DNA of 64,000 nucleotides from Candidatus Nitrosotenuis chungbukensis. GTDB taxonomy: Archaea; Thermoproteota; Nitrososphaeria; Nitrososphaerales; Nitrosopumilaceae. A program made the translations under genes and the position numbers. The notes under the pieces were generated by a model. The model was not told the origin of the DNA. It saw nothing but the letters and a program-made list of their open reading frames with translations, and made no database searches. The DNA is taken from positions 124,001 through 188,000 of the forward strand of contig NZ_AVSQ01000015.1 of assembly GCF_000685395.1 (NCBI RefSeq). Direction: 5' to 3'. Below, piece after piece: positions 16,901 through 26,231 of the stretch; positions within the stretch are counted from its first letter, which is position 1, and every line of letters begins with the position of its first letter.

Positions 16901-19369
16901 GTGAAAGTTTTACTGGTTTTGTTTTTGGCGTTTTCGTTTGGAGTCATTTATGCAGAAAAAGGCACACACATAAACGAAATCCAATTCGTCCAGTATCTTG
17001 ATGAAAGTAATGCGCTAGAAGAAGTAAAAAACGGCAACTTGGACATGTATTATTCTCGAATCCCATCGGAATTATTGGAAACTCCAGAATCCCGTCAAAA
17101 CCTAGACGTGTTTTATGTTACTGGCGGCTCGTACAGCATTCTTGCAAATCCTGCTGAAGGTGACAAGATAAATCCGTTTTCAAGCCGTGAAGTCCGATTC
17201 GCGCTAAACTACCTAGTTGATCGGAGACTCGTGGTGGACGAACTGATGGGGGGATACGGAATTCCAATGGCGTCAAGCTATGGTCCGTACGATCCTGACT
17301 ATCTGTCCATTCTATCTGAAATGGAAAAATTTCATTTTCGATATAATCCTGAGCATGCAAATGACGTCATAACAAAAGTCCTGGCAGAAAAGGGCGCACA
17401 AAAAACTGAGGGAAAATGGTACTATGATGGCAAGCCGATAGAAATCATAATTTTTATTCGAAACGACGATCCCGTGAGAAAGTCGATTGGGGAAATCTTG
17501 TCATCTGAGATGGAAAAAATCGGCTTTGTAGTGCGCAAGGATTTTGGAGACTTGAACAAGGCCTACGTTACAGTATATGGCTCAAACCCGTCTGATCTAA
17601 AGTGGAACCTGTACACCGAAGGCTGGGCTGGGCGATCTGCATTCGTAAAATATGACTCCCTTGGGCCTGCGCAAATGTATGCACCGTGGTTTTCAAACAT
17701 GCCTGGGTTTAACAATCCCTCCTACTGGAATTACAAAAATCCTCATCTTGACTATGTGACACAAAAAATCTATTCTGGCAATTTCACTTCCGTGGTGGAA
17801 AGAGAAAACCTGATTCGTGACGCCGTTTCGGAAGGAGTCACAGAATCTGTCCGAGTTTTTCTTGCAAGTAAAATAGATCCGTTTGTCACAAACAAACGAG
17901 TCAGCGGAGTCATAAACGATTTTGGGGGAGGCATAACAAACCGGCTCACTCCAATCAATGCAAGATCAAGTGACGATAATCTGAAAATTGGCGTAAAGCA
18001 AATCTATCAGGGCGCATGGAATCCTATTGGAGGGCTGGCTGATGCCTACAGCAAAAACATCTGGGATCTTCTTTACGATCCTGGCATTTTCAAAAACCCG
18101 TACTCTGGAGAGAATTTTTCTGTAAGGGAAAACTGGAAAGTTGAAACCGCTGGGCCTCACGGGCATCTTGATGTGCCACGTGACGCAGTCATCTGGGATC
18201 CCGTTTTGCAAAAGTGGGCAAATGTGGGCCTTGGAGTAAATGCCACAAGCAAAGTCACATTTGACCTTACGTTTGGCAACTGGCATAGCGGGCAAGAAAT
18301 GGACATGAATGACGTGCTATACTCGATGTATTTTTCGTCCGAATGGGGCTCGCCACAAACAGAAAACGACAAGACTTTTGATTCTTCATATTCCCCGCAG
18401 GCAAGCCAGTCACAAAAGACACTTGTTGGAATGCGGCCAATTGACAATCACACCGTAGAGGTGTATGTCAATTACTGGCATTTTGATGAATCTGAAATTG
18501 CGGGATGGGCAAGTGTTTGGCCTACGGTTCCATGGGAGGTCATTGCGGCAATGGAGAAAATCGTTCTTGATGGCAAGGCGTCGTTCTCAAGGACCGATGC
18601 CCAGGCAAAAAACCTGAACTGGCTTTCGCTAATCGTTCCGCGTGACGCATCGCTGGTAAGAGAAACGCTGGGCGAATTTCAAAGAACAAAACACGTGCCA
18701 GCGGCGCTTTTATCGTTTGATAATGATGCCAAGTATTATGATTCGAGATACGAGTCTGCAATAAAATGGATAGATCTCAAGAATCATGCCGTGATAAGCA
18801 ATGGTCCGTTTTACCTTGAATCCTATTCTCCTGAGGCAAGGGCTATGACCGTGCGATCCTTTGATGATCCGTCGTATCCGTTTAAAGCGGGGTATTGGGA
18901 AAAATTTGAAAAAGTCAACCTGCCAAAAATCATACAAGTCGACATCCCATCTCAAATCGTCTTGGGGCAACCGCTTGAGATCCCAATTCGCACAAGCGAT
19001 GCTACACAAATCTATTATTTTGTCAGCACTGGAGCAGGGGACGAGGTGGACATCGGCATACTTGACGTGAACCAAGATGCTGCCAAAATTACACTTTCTG
19101 CGGAACGAACACAGAAAATGATTCCTGGTGGAAACGACTTGAAGTTATACGCAATATCTGACTTGGTTCTGAAACCCGATATTTACACAACGAGTGTTTT
19201 TGCCACATCTGTTGACTATCAAAACTACACTGAAACCATAACACAAAACTCGTCAAAAACAGAAAACACCGGAAATCTTGGACTTGTGTCTGCAATCCTT
19301 GGAATTATGATGATTTGTGTCGTGGCATACGTGAGAAAATCCAAAACCCGTTTGCAAAGGCAACGCTGA
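16901..19369 (+). CDS. ABC-transporter peptide/solute-binding protein (SBP family 5), membrane-anchored
   Basis: This is an extracytoplasmic binding protein of the OppA/DppA type, about 820 residues. The start GTG 16901 gives the signal peptide VKVLLVLFLAFSFGVIYA and sits 24 bases after box TTTAAATTA (16872-16880). SBP_5 features include SREVRFALNYLVDRRLVVDEL and the second-lobe NGPFYLESYSPEARAM. A C-terminal helix (LVSAILGIMMICVVAYV) followed by KSKTRLQRQR anchors it. No permease genes adjoin it. The only related component in the window is the OppF-type ATPase at 46467, so its transporter is dispersed. Confidence 0.88.
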   Translation: MKVLLVLFLAFSFGVIYAEKGTHINEIQFVQYLDESNALEEVKNGNLDMYYSRIPSELLETPESRQNLDVFYVTGGSYSILANPAEGDKINPFSSREVRFALNYLVDRRLVVDELMGGYGIPMASSYGPYDPDYLSILSEMEKFHFRYNPEHANDVITKVLAEKGAQKTEGKWYYDGKPIEIIIFIRNDDPVRKSIGEILSSEMEKIGFVVRKDFGDLNKAYVTVYGSNPSDLKWNLYTEGWAGRSAFVKYDSLGPAQMYAPWFSNMPGFNNPSYWNYKNPHLDYVTQKIYSGNFTSVVERENLIRDAVSEGVTESVRVFLASKIDPFVTNKRVSGVINDFGGGITNRLTPINARSSDDNLKIGVKQIYQGAWNPIGGLADAYSKNIWDLLYDPGIFKNPYSGENFSVRENWKVETAGPHGHLDVPRDAVIWDPVLQKWANVGLGVNATSKVTFDLTFGNWHSGQEMDMNDVLYSMYFSSEWGSPQTENDKTFDSSYSPQASQSQKTLVGMRPIDNHTVEVYVNYWHFDESEIAGWASVWPTVPWEVIAAMEKIVLDGKASFSRTDAQAKNLNWLSLIVPRDASLVRETLGEFQRTKHVPAALLSFDNDAKYYDSRYESAIKWIDLKNHAVISNGPFYLESYSPEARAMTVRSFDDPSYPFKAGYWEKFEKVNLPKIIQVDIPSQIVLGQPLEIPIRTSDATQIYYFVSTGAGDEVDIGILDVNQDAAKITLSAERTQKMIPGGNDLKLYAISDLVLKPDIYTTSVFATSVDYQNYTETITQNSSKTENTGNLGLVSAILGIMMICVVAYVRKSKTRLQRQR

Positions 19370-19436
19370 TGATTCCTATGATCAAATTCTACTCAAGTCT
19401 TAAATCTAAAACACTCAGAATCGTAATTGAGAAAAG

Positions 19437-19652
19437 ATGCCTGACGAATCATGCAGAACATGTGGGGGAGAATTGGCAAAATGCACCATTTGTGCAGAAT
19501 GCCGAAAGCCGGTGAGCATGATTTGTACTCGGTGCGGCACTCGCACAAAGGAGCAGGTACACGGATTTTGCTTTAGTTTTGGATTGGAAGCAGCCAATCA
19601 AAATCTGGCCGTTGGAAATGGCATTTTTTTAAAACAGGCACTAGTCGCATGA
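19437..19652 (+). CDS. Small cysteine-rich zinc-ribbon protein
   Basis: This 71-residue protein has nine cysteines in CxxC-type pairs within the first 45 residues (CRTCGG, CTICAEC, CTRCG, then GFCF). It probably binds two zinc ions. A TTAAATCTAAAA box at 19400-19411 supports a leaderless ATG. It is short, but cysteine spacing and promoter argue that it is real. Role unknown. Confidence 0.6.
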   Translation: MPDESCRTCGGELAKCTICAECRKPVSMICTRCGTRTKEQVHGFCFSFGLEAANQNLAVGNGIFLKQALVA

Positions 19653-19707
19653 TTCTTGACAAATCCTACCCAACCCTTAAGTAGTCTTTTTTGATCAACT
19701 GATCTTT

Positions 19708-22689
19708 ATGCGGCACGTGGCCATTGTACTATTTCTATCTGTGATACTACTTATTCCGTCATACGCATACGGGCAAACATCGACAATTACGCTTCTTGAC
19801 ACATTTGGCGATTACAAAAAAGGTGAGCGGATTTTCATATTTGGCCAAGTAGGCCAAGTCTCCCCTGATCTATCCGTTGTAGTCCAGATCACAAACCCGA
19901 ACGGGGATCTTTGCCAAATTCAGCAGGTAAGGCCGCTCTCAAATGGGCATTTTATCACTGACACTGCCCCTCTGTCTGGAAGAATCTGCGGCCTGACTGG
20001 AAATTACCAAGTCAAAGTCTTCTATGGCGAATTCACAAAAGCGAGCACCTTTCAACTACTAAATGAAAAGTATTCTGAAAAATCCGCACTTGATTATTAC
20101 GATCAGGGAGCAAATCTGATTGAGACAAAAATAAACTCCATTAAAGAACTAACTAGCCCAAACCAGATCGTCGAGTTTGAAGACAGGCTAAGCCAAACAA
20201 CGTCTTCCTCAAACGACGCTGTCTTGAAACTAAAGAATGTCTATGCTGATCTCCTGGTGTTGCATTTTGACGAGTCTGACACTTTGGATGTGGGGCCAAA
20301 ATTTCGACCCGCGGTACAGACTGCACTTGAGAGCACAAATTATCTAGTTGATGTGGGCATCCTTGATACTGCAGAAGCAAAAAAGATCGATAAGCAAATC
20401 TTTGATGCCATGTTTTACTCGCAAATAGGTGATGATAAAAACACGATCGGAATTCTAAACGATGTTTACGTGCAAATCATAAATGCAGATCCGCAAAAAA
20501 TACCTGCACAGCAGTCCCTGACTTATGAGGAATTAAACTCACTCTTGCTTAATCTGATGACAAAATCCAATTCTATTATGAGTCGACCGTTGCAAGAGCA
20601 GCTAGGATTTATCTTTGCAAGGGGAACCGGGCCGATTTACTCTGAGGAACTAAATAATCTTGTAGACCTGCTGACAAAGGCACGCACACTTGATGCGACA
20701 CTTAAGAGTGACGCTAAACTGACTAGCATGATCCGGGCCGAATGGGACGTCCTCCGGGAGTCCCTCCTGGGTAAGGAAAGCTTGGAGAAATTCCTTGAAC
20801 AAAAAGACAGGGTAGACAATCTGTATGCGGCAACACTGCTTTTGCGCAATCTGGACAAAGTGGGTAGGTTTGTATCATCAGATGATCAGCAGTCAGAACT
20901 TGCAACATTGATTGAACCGAGACTAAATGACCTGTTGTCACGTCTTGGGGGTGCTACGTCTCCTGATGATATCATATCTGTAAAACAAGAAATACTTGAT
21001 ATGAAAAACGTAATAGAGATATCGTCTAGAATATCGAGCACAATTGAGTTCTCAAAGAAGAACAACGCCAATCCCCAACTTGTGGACTCGTTTGAGTCCC
21101 TGCTTGATCAGATAAAAGGCGCCAATTCCTTAAATGAAATTCTTAGCATTGTTTCAGAATTTGATGGTACGATAAACGAACTAAGGGAAAAGCGCAACCC
21201 GTTATCTGTGATGAAGTTTGACTATGAAAAACTAAAGACGAAAGCAGAGCTGCAAGCTGACTATGAGAGTCTTGTTACAATAAACACCGCACTTAAGGCA
21301 ATAAACACTGCAATTGATCTTGAAAAAGGAAACCCAAGTACAAATAAAATTGATAAAATCGAGGTTTTGCTTTCTTGGGCAAGCGCAAACGAGTCGCAAA
21401 TACAAGCAAAACTTGATTCTTACACAAAAGATGCATACAAAATACGCGCATCAGACATCTTGCAGAGGGCAAAATCCATTGAAAATCTCGCCGAGCTTGG
21501 CACCACGCACAACAGATTCCTTCCAGGATACACTGATTTTACAAGCTCCTTAAAGGAGCGACTTGGCACGGTCCGAAACCTTGTACTCAAAAATGATTTG
21601 GATGGTGCCGATAATCTTGTAAGGAAACTATCTGCCGAATGGCAACAGGTGTCAAAAAAATATGCCGATGATCCGTTTGGCTCAGATGTTGGATACACGG
21701 TAGATGAGATAAAGCGAATCGAATACAGAGAAAAACTAGCGCAATTATCTGCCTTTGCGACAAGATTTCACAACGCTGATTTTGCAGAACATTCTGCAGA
21801 ATTTGAGCAACTAATGCAAAATGCGTACGACCTTGTAGATTACGGCAATTTCGTTGACGCTGATGTCAAAATCAAGGCACTGAGGAATTTTCTTAGCGAG
21901 AACCTAGTTTTACACAACAAGAAAATAATCTTTGACATTTCTTACGAGCCTGAAAAGGAAATTTGGGTGATGAGTGGGGCACTGGATAAGCAAATCATGG
22001 GCGCAAGGCAAAATCTCTATCTGACCGTATATGATATGGATGCAAATGTGCACAGCACTCTGAAATTCAGTGACACCAGACAGGGCGAGCTGTTTACCCA
22101 GTGGTATGCTCCGATTGAACCTGGACTGTACGTTGTTACCTTGCAATGGCAAGATGTACAGGCATCGCAGATTGTCGACGTACCAGAAAAGTCATCTGGC
22201 GTGTATGATCCTGATGACTTGAAAAACGTGGACATGGCACGAGAGTTTGAGGAACTTCAGTCCTTTATCGACACGTTTGGATCCTCTGGATACGGGGCAA
22301 ATGCAGCCAAGTTTGATCCTGTCATATCTGAAATTAAGACTGCGCTGCATAACAAGGACTTTTCATCTGCATCTGCAAATCTTTCTGAGTTGCGGGGTCT
22401 AATTGAGAGGTATCTGCCAACACGTGCACCAAACGCCGTAATTGAGGCGTATGTTCAAGACGGCAAGCTATACCTTTCTGGCGCGATACAAAAGACAATT
22501 GCGTTTAGTGAGGATATTTACGTGGACATTTATGATCAAAAGGGAAACCGTGTGGACGAAATACCTCTAAAAGACAATGCCTCTGGATACTTTAACCAAG
22601 TCATAAGCAAGCCGTATCTGGCCGGAACATACGTGGCGCAATTAGAGTATCACGATCTGATCGTCTCTGACTTTTTCCACGTGAACTAG
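19708..22689 (+). CDS. Secreted 993-residue protein with Ig-like ends and a long helical middle
   Basis: A signal peptide (HVAIVLFLSVILLIPSYAYG) leads into a beta domain (TITLLDTFGDYKKGERIFIFG). A very long, mostly helical, charged section follows (residues about 130-730), with many coiled-coil-like Leu/Glu/Lys stretches. Two further beta domains then occur, each with the same signature (YEPEKEIWVMSGALDKQI and AYVQDGKLYLSGAIQKTI), joined by another helical pair. No anchor is seen. It is probably a cell-envelope structural protein. Its stop overlaps the convergent flavoprotein stop by 4 bases. Confidence 0.82.
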   Translation: MRHVAIVLFLSVILLIPSYAYGQTSTITLLDTFGDYKKGERIFIFGQVGQVSPDLSVVVQITNPNGDLCQIQQVRPLSNGHFITDTAPLSGRICGLTGNYQVKVFYGEFTKASTFQLLNEKYSEKSALDYYDQGANLIETKINSIKELTSPNQIVEFEDRLSQTTSSSNDAVLKLKNVYADLLVLHFDESDTLDVGPKFRPAVQTALESTNYLVDVGILDTAEAKKIDKQIFDAMFYSQIGDDKNTIGILNDVYVQIINADPQKIPAQQSLTYEELNSLLLNLMTKSNSIMSRPLQEQLGFIFARGTGPIYSEELNNLVDLLTKARTLDATLKSDAKLTSMIRAEWDVLRESLLGKESLEKFLEQKDRVDNLYAATLLLRNLDKVGRFVSSDDQQSELATLIEPRLNDLLSRLGGATSPDDIISVKQEILDMKNVIEISSRISSTIEFSKKNNANPQLVDSFESLLDQIKGANSLNEILSIVSEFDGTINELREKRNPLSVMKFDYEKLKTKAELQADYESLVTINTALKAINTAIDLEKGNPSTNKIDKIEVLLSWASANESQIQAKLDSYTKDAYKIRASDILQRAKSIENLAELGTTHNRFLPGYTDFTSSLKERLGTVRNLVLKNDLDGADNLVRKLSAEWQQVSKKYADDPFGSDVGYTVDEIKRIEYREKLAQLSAFATRFHNADFAEHSAEFEQLMQNAYDLVDYGNFVDADVKIKALRNFLSENLVLHNKKIIFDISYEPEKEIWVMSGALDKQIMGARQNLYLTVYDMDANVHSTLKFSDTRQGELFTQWYAPIEPGLYVVTLQWQDVQASQIVDVPEKSSGVYDPDDLKNVDMAREFEELQSFIDTFGSSGYGANAAKFDPVISEIKTALHNKDFSSASANLSELRGLIERYLPTRAPNAVIEAYVQDGKLYLSGAIQKTIAFSEDIYVDIYDQKGNRVDEIPLKDNASGYFNQVISKPYLAGTYVAQLEYHDLIVSDFFHVN

Positions 22690-23909
22690 CTTCTTTTTGT
22701 AACGCCTCTTACCATGTTGAACAGCTGACGCACTGCAATCTTTGGATGGTGTGTTGCAAGCTTGATTATGCTTGCAAGGCCAAACTCTGCTTTTATGAAG
22801 TCGAGAAATTCTGCAACGCTTAACTCCCTTATGATGTCAAGCTCCTTGTCCCATTCTTCGTCTGAAAGGCCAATCCATCTGCTCTGAACCTTTGAGGCAG
22901 AGTTAATTTTTGCAAGTATTGCCTTTTTCCATATTTCTTCGTACGGGGCAAGCGCCTTTTCTGACGTGTCGTTTGCAGATATGGCCTTTGAGGCAACTTC
23001 TCCGGCAACCCTGCCAAAGCGTATTGCATATCTTATTCCTTCAAGCACAAGTGGGTTTGCCTGCCCTGCGGAGTCTCCAACCAAAATGAGGTTGTCGTAA
23101 ACTGTTTTTCTTGACAGTCCGTCGTTTGGAATTAACCCGTAATGAAATTCTATTGGAGTTATCTTGCCGAGAGACTTGATGGGTCCTAGCCTTTTTTCGA
23201 TTATCTCCTTTAGTCTCTCTGTTGGATCTATGTTGGATTCTGGCTTGCCCACACCGACTCCTATTCTTACTGTGTTTTTTCCAAGAGGAAATATCCACGC
23301 ATATCCTGCAGGAGAGTACTCTTGCCCGACCATTAGCCACCATGTCTTTGAATCGACATTTTCTACAACAGCTTCGTATTCTGCACCTGCCCCAAACCTC
23401 TTCCACTGTGATACGAGTCCTAGTGATTTTGCGACAACTGATTGAAACCCGCTTGCGTCTATTACTATTTTTGAATTAAATTTGATTTCTTCTTTTCCAG
23501 ACGTTGCCATTACTCCAAGTATTTTTCCGTCTGAGCCTTTGACGGTGTCAGTAACAGACGTGTTGAGAAACAACTGCGCCCCCTGTTTTTGCGCCTCGTC
23601 TGCCAGCCACCTGTATGTTTTTCTCACATCCAGTACTGCTGCCATTGATTCACTGTTGCTTATTCTGACTTCGTTATTTGGCGAGCAAAACGCGTAGTTT
23701 TTGATTGGATTGTAGCAATCATCTGGGATGCTAAATTCTCTGATTGCATCAATCCACGTGACCCCGCTCGTTCTCACTGTTTGTGCAACGGTATCTTCTT
23801 TTTCTAGTAATGCCACCTTTGCACCGTTTTTCGCAGCCGAATAAGCGGCAGACGAGCCAGCAGGGCCTGCCCCAACTATGACAATGTCGAAACTAAACTC
23901 TTTTGCCAT
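22686..23909 (-). CDS. Geranylgeranyl-reductase-family FAD oxidoreductase
   Basis: The 407 residues show an N-terminal FAD Rossmann motif (DIVIVGAGPAGSSAAYSAAK) and the second FAD motif VGDSAGQANPLVLEGIRYAI. Middle residues YAWIFPLGKNTVRIGVGV are typical of archaeal geranylgeranyl reductases, which saturate the isoprenoid chains of membrane lipids. Thaumarchaea have several paralogues, so I leave open whether this one acts on glycerolipids, quinones or another prenyl group. It is monocistronic, with a short AT-rich upstream region. Confidence 0.82.
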   Translation of the reverse strand: MAKEFSFDIVIVGAGPAGSSAAYSAAKNGAKVALLEKEDTVAQTVRTSGVTWIDAIREFSIPDDCYNPIKNYAFCSPNNEVRISNSESMAAVLDVRKTYRWLADEAQKQGAQLFLNTSVTDTVKGSDGKILGVMATSGKEEIKFNSKIVIDASGFQSVVAKSLGLVSQWKRFGAGAEYEAVVENVDSKTWWLMVGQEYSPAGYAWIFPLGKNTVRIGVGVGKPESNIDPTERLKEIIEKRLGPIKSLGKITPIEFHYGLIPNDGLSRKTVYDNLILVGDSAGQANPLVLEGIRYAIRFGRVAGEVASKAISANDTSEKALAPYEEIWKKAILAKINSASKVQSRWIGLSDEEWDKELDIIRELSVAEFLDFIKAEFGLASIIKLATHHPKIAVRQLFNMVRGVTKRS

Positions 23910-23979
23910 CTGACATGGTGATTTTTTTTGAATATTATAATCTGTAGTTTTTGGAATTGGTACACTTTATGCATTTTTC

Positions 23980-24468
23980 TCACAGGGTGATTTTTTTGAA
24001 TTCATTGTTTGTTTTAACATGTTCAAAATCTACGTCAAACTTTGCCTTGTATTTGAAAGAGTGATCAATTTTAATCGTGTGCCTCAGGATCTCAAAACTG
24101 CTCTCTGCCTTCCCCTGTTTTACTAGGCTTGAGGCCTTGTTGTACAACGCAGTCGTATTGTCTGGTCTTATTTTTAGAACCTTGTCAAAACACGTAATCG
24201 CCTCATCATACTGCGCCAAGTAATGCAGCGCAAGTCCCTTGTTTATTAGCGCCAGAACATTCTGCGGTTCTATTTTTATTACCTCGTCATAAACTGAAAT
24301 CGCGTCGGAATATCTCCCAAACTTGCCAAATATGTTCCCTTTTTTAATTAGCGCATCGATGTGGTTTGGAATTAATTCCAAGACTTTGTTAAATAAGATC
24401 AGTGCTTTTTTTGAATTGCCAAGATTTAGCTCTGTTATTCCGCGATTGAAAATCTCAGTAGAACTCAT
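23980..24468 (-). CDS. Tetratricopeptide-repeat protein
   Basis: This 162-residue soluble protein is made almost wholly of TPR units (NRGITELNLGNSKKALILFN, YSDAISVYDEVIKIEPQN, YDEAITCFDKVLKIRPDN). It is a protein-interaction scaffold with no catalytic motif. Its ATG overlaps the stop of the upstream zinc-protein gene (TAATG), so the pair is translationally coupled. The partner is unknown. Confidence 0.85.
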   Translation of the reverse strand: MSSTEIFNRGITELNLGNSKKALILFNKVLELIPNHIDALIKKGNIFGKFGRYSDAISVYDEVIKIEPQNVLALINKGLALHYLAQYDEAITCFDKVLKIRPDNTTALYNKASSLVKQGKAESSFEILRHTIKIDHSFKYKAKFDVDFEHVKTNNEFKKITL

Positions 24469-24674
24469 TACTTGATAATGGGTTTGCCACTTGCGTCGTT
24501 TTTTCGCTCAGGGTCAAAGGTTGCCATGTGATCCAAGTCACGGTGCATGTAGCTGTATGCCTCGCTTGGTTTTTTCCTACAGAATTTCTTGTGAACGGAT
24601 TCCTCGATTTTGAGAGTTGCTTCGTTTTCATGAAACATCTTTTTTCCGCAGTCTTCACAAATGATCTCAGCCAT
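24468..24674 (-). CDS. Small zinc-binding protein coupled to a TPR gene
   Basis: From ATG 24674 the protein has 68 residues: MAEIICEDCGKKMFHENEA, then a histidine- and cysteine-bearing HKKFCRKKPSEAYSYMHRD. The CxxC and H/C pairs suggest a single zinc finger. An upstream in-frame TTG (24686) would add four residues, but ATG lies 27 bases from the shared TATA box at 24693-24708. The one-base stop/start overlap with the TPR gene argues for joint function. Confidence 0.7.
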   Translation of the reverse strand: MAEIICEDCGKKMFHENEATLKIEESVHKKFCRKKPSEAYSYMHRDLDHMATFDPERKNDASGKPIIK

Positions 24675-24692
24675 ACGTATAGTCAAATATCA

Positions 24693-24708
24693 AATGTATT
24701 TATTTTAT
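24693..24708. promoter_or_regulatory. Shared bidirectional TATA-like box
   Basis: TGTATTTATTTTATAC reads as a TATA box on both strands. It lies about 27 bases from the minus-strand start at 24674 and about 29 from the plus-strand start at 24730, so one AT block could serve both leaderless genes. Confidence 0.5.
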
Positions 24709-24729
24709 ACTCAATCATTCACGCAGTAT

Positions 24730-24855
24730 ATGGCGGAAATACAGATCGTGCCTCTTATTAGCTGGTCTGTAGTGACTGCAGTCTTGTTTGTAGTCGTTGG
24801 GCTTGCTTACCGAACCTATGCGAGGAAAAAGAGAAACACTGCTGACTTAGGCTAG
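24730..24855 (+). CDS. 41-residue single-pass membrane protein
   Basis: The frame gives MAEIQIVPLISWSVVTAVL, a continuing hydrophobic helix to about residue 26, then a basic tail YRTYARKKRNTADLG. The positive-inside rule places the C-terminus in the cytoplasm. The ATG is correctly spaced from the shared box at 24693-24708, which is why I prefer it to a longer start near 24661. The 3' end overlaps the convergent dehydrogenase gene by 9 bases. Function unknown. Confidence 0.6.
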   Translation: MAEIQIVPLISWSVVTAVLFVVVGLAYRTYARKKRNTADLG

Positions 24856-25728
24856 GTTTGACTTTGCGATTTCTTTGATGTATGCCAGAATTCCTGTGTA
24901 GTCAAGGTCGCCAAATCCTTTTTCCACCGCATCTTGGTATACTTGGTTTGCCTTTTTTGCCATGGGCAGCTCCAGCCCAAAATCATGGGCGGCCTGATTT
25001 ATCGTATCTAGGTCTTTTTTGAGGTTGCTTAATGTAAAAGTGGGCTCAAACGAATCTCTGATCATCTTGTAGGCTTTGGTCTCACTCATGCCTGTCTTAA
25101 AATAAGTGGAATTGAGGATTTGGAGAAAAACCTCTGGCTCAATTGATGCTCCTCTGGCAAGCGTGATTCCTTCTGATAATGCAAGTGAGAGCATGGCAAT
25201 TTGTAGATTCATTGCAAGCTTTACTGCGTGCGCAGTTCCGTTTTCTCCAAGATAAAACACCTTATTCGCAATGACGTCAAAAATTTTTCTGTGTTTTTCA
25301 AACGTTTCCCTGTCTCCTCCGACCATCATTACGAGTTCTCCCTTTATCGCAACATTGGGACCTCCCATGACTGGCGTGTCTAGCATCATTATTCCTTTTT
25401 TTGCAAACTCGCCCGCTATTTCCTTTGATGCGATTGGGTTTATGGTGCTCATGTCTGCAACTACCAATCCGTCATGTTTTCCACACGATATGCAACTGTC
25501 ACCAAAAGACACCTTTCTTACAGCATCTGCGTTTTTTACGACGGTGAAAACAATATCTGAGTTTTCTGCAACCTCTTTTGGGGTATCGACTATTTTTGCC
25601 CCTCTTTCTTGTAGCTGTTTTGTCTTGGCCTTTGTCCTGTTAAATGCAGTGAGATCGTACCCTGATTCTAAAATGTGTAGTCCGACAGCATTGCCGAGCA
25701 ACCCAGTCCCGACTAGTCCTATGCGCAT
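24847..25728 (-). CDS. 3-hydroxyisobutyrate-dehydrogenase-family NAD(P) oxidoreductase
   Basis: This 293-residue beta-hydroxyacid dehydrogenase has an N-terminal Rossmann motif (RIGLVGTGLLGNAVGLHIL). The substrate-binding signature MSTINPIASKEIA and MLDTPVMGGPNVAIKGEL follow, with the catalytic lysine region KLAMNLQIAMLSLALSEG. Relatives reduce semialdehydes or oxidise 3-hydroxyacids. A role in semialdehyde reduction of the 3-hydroxypropionate/4-hydroxybutyrate cycle is conceivable but cannot be shown here. No pathway genes adjoin it. Confidence 0.85.
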   Translation of the reverse strand: MRIGLVGTGLLGNAVGLHILESGYDLTAFNRTKAKTKQLQERGAKIVDTPKEVAENSDIVFTVVKNADAVRKVSFGDSCISCGKHDGLVVADMSTINPIASKEIAGEFAKKGIMMLDTPVMGGPNVAIKGELVMMVGGDRETFEKHRKIFDVIANKVFYLGENGTAHAVKLAMNLQIAMLSLALSEGITLARGASIEPEVFLQILNSTYFKTGMSETKAYKMIRDSFEPTFTLSNLKKDLDTINQAAHDFGLELPMAKKANQVYQDAVEKGFGDLDYTGILAYIKEIAKSNLA

Positions 25729-25766
25729 AATTGTTTTTTTTGACTATTGATTATTTGTGTTGTGCT

Positions 25767-26156
25767 CTAACGCAACTCTTCTTCTGCTACCTGCCACTGT
25801 CCGCCGAGCCTTGACGATGTAAATGCGATGTGCCCGATTACCTTGTCTCCTCTTCTCACCATTGCGTAATCCTGCTTGCTGATCTTAAGTATGCGCTCTC
25901 TTGTTTTGTATCCTCCCTCTATTACCTTGATTTTAAAGCGCTTACTTGCCTTGACTATTAGCTTTCTCGCAGTCTGTATGTCTCCCATCCATGAAAACAT
26001 CTCAAACGAGCCAAAATTTTGGGTGGCTACCTCGTAATTGTATGATCTGGCCTCAAAATTCAGATCGTCTTTCCTTGCCTCCTCGTTGATCCACTCTATT
26101 ACCTCTTTTCCATGGCCGCTTTCAACGCCAAATGTTTCAGAATTGCCTTTCATCAC
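25767..26156 (-). CDS. Conserved-looking hypothetical protein, 129 residues
   Basis: This soluble mixed alpha/beta protein carries no motif I can name. Segments include HGKEVIEWINEEARKDDLNF, ARKLIVKASKRFKIKVIEGG, and a C-terminal beta-rich RRGDKVIGHIAFTSSRLGGQ. The sequence is compositionally normal and clearly coding. It starts GTG-ATG (either could be used) and is divergent from the acidic exoprotein gene. Function unknown. Confidence 0.65.
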   Translation of the reverse strand: MMKGNSETFGVESGHGKEVIEWINEEARKDDLNFEARSYNYEVATQNFGSFEMFSWMGDIQTARKLIVKASKRFKIKVIEGGYKTRERILKISKQDYAMVRRGDKVIGHIAFTSSRLGGQWQVAEEELR

Positions 26157-26231
26157 GATCTTTACAACACTGACCTGTCATATTCAGTACGTTTGAAAAA
26201 AGTTAAATGCCAAGTCAAAGCATGTTAAACA

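Noticed and set aside
24661-24855. Longer 64-codon start of the small membrane protein
   Set aside because: The extra 23 codons overlap the shared promoter box, and ATG 24730 is spaced correctly from it.
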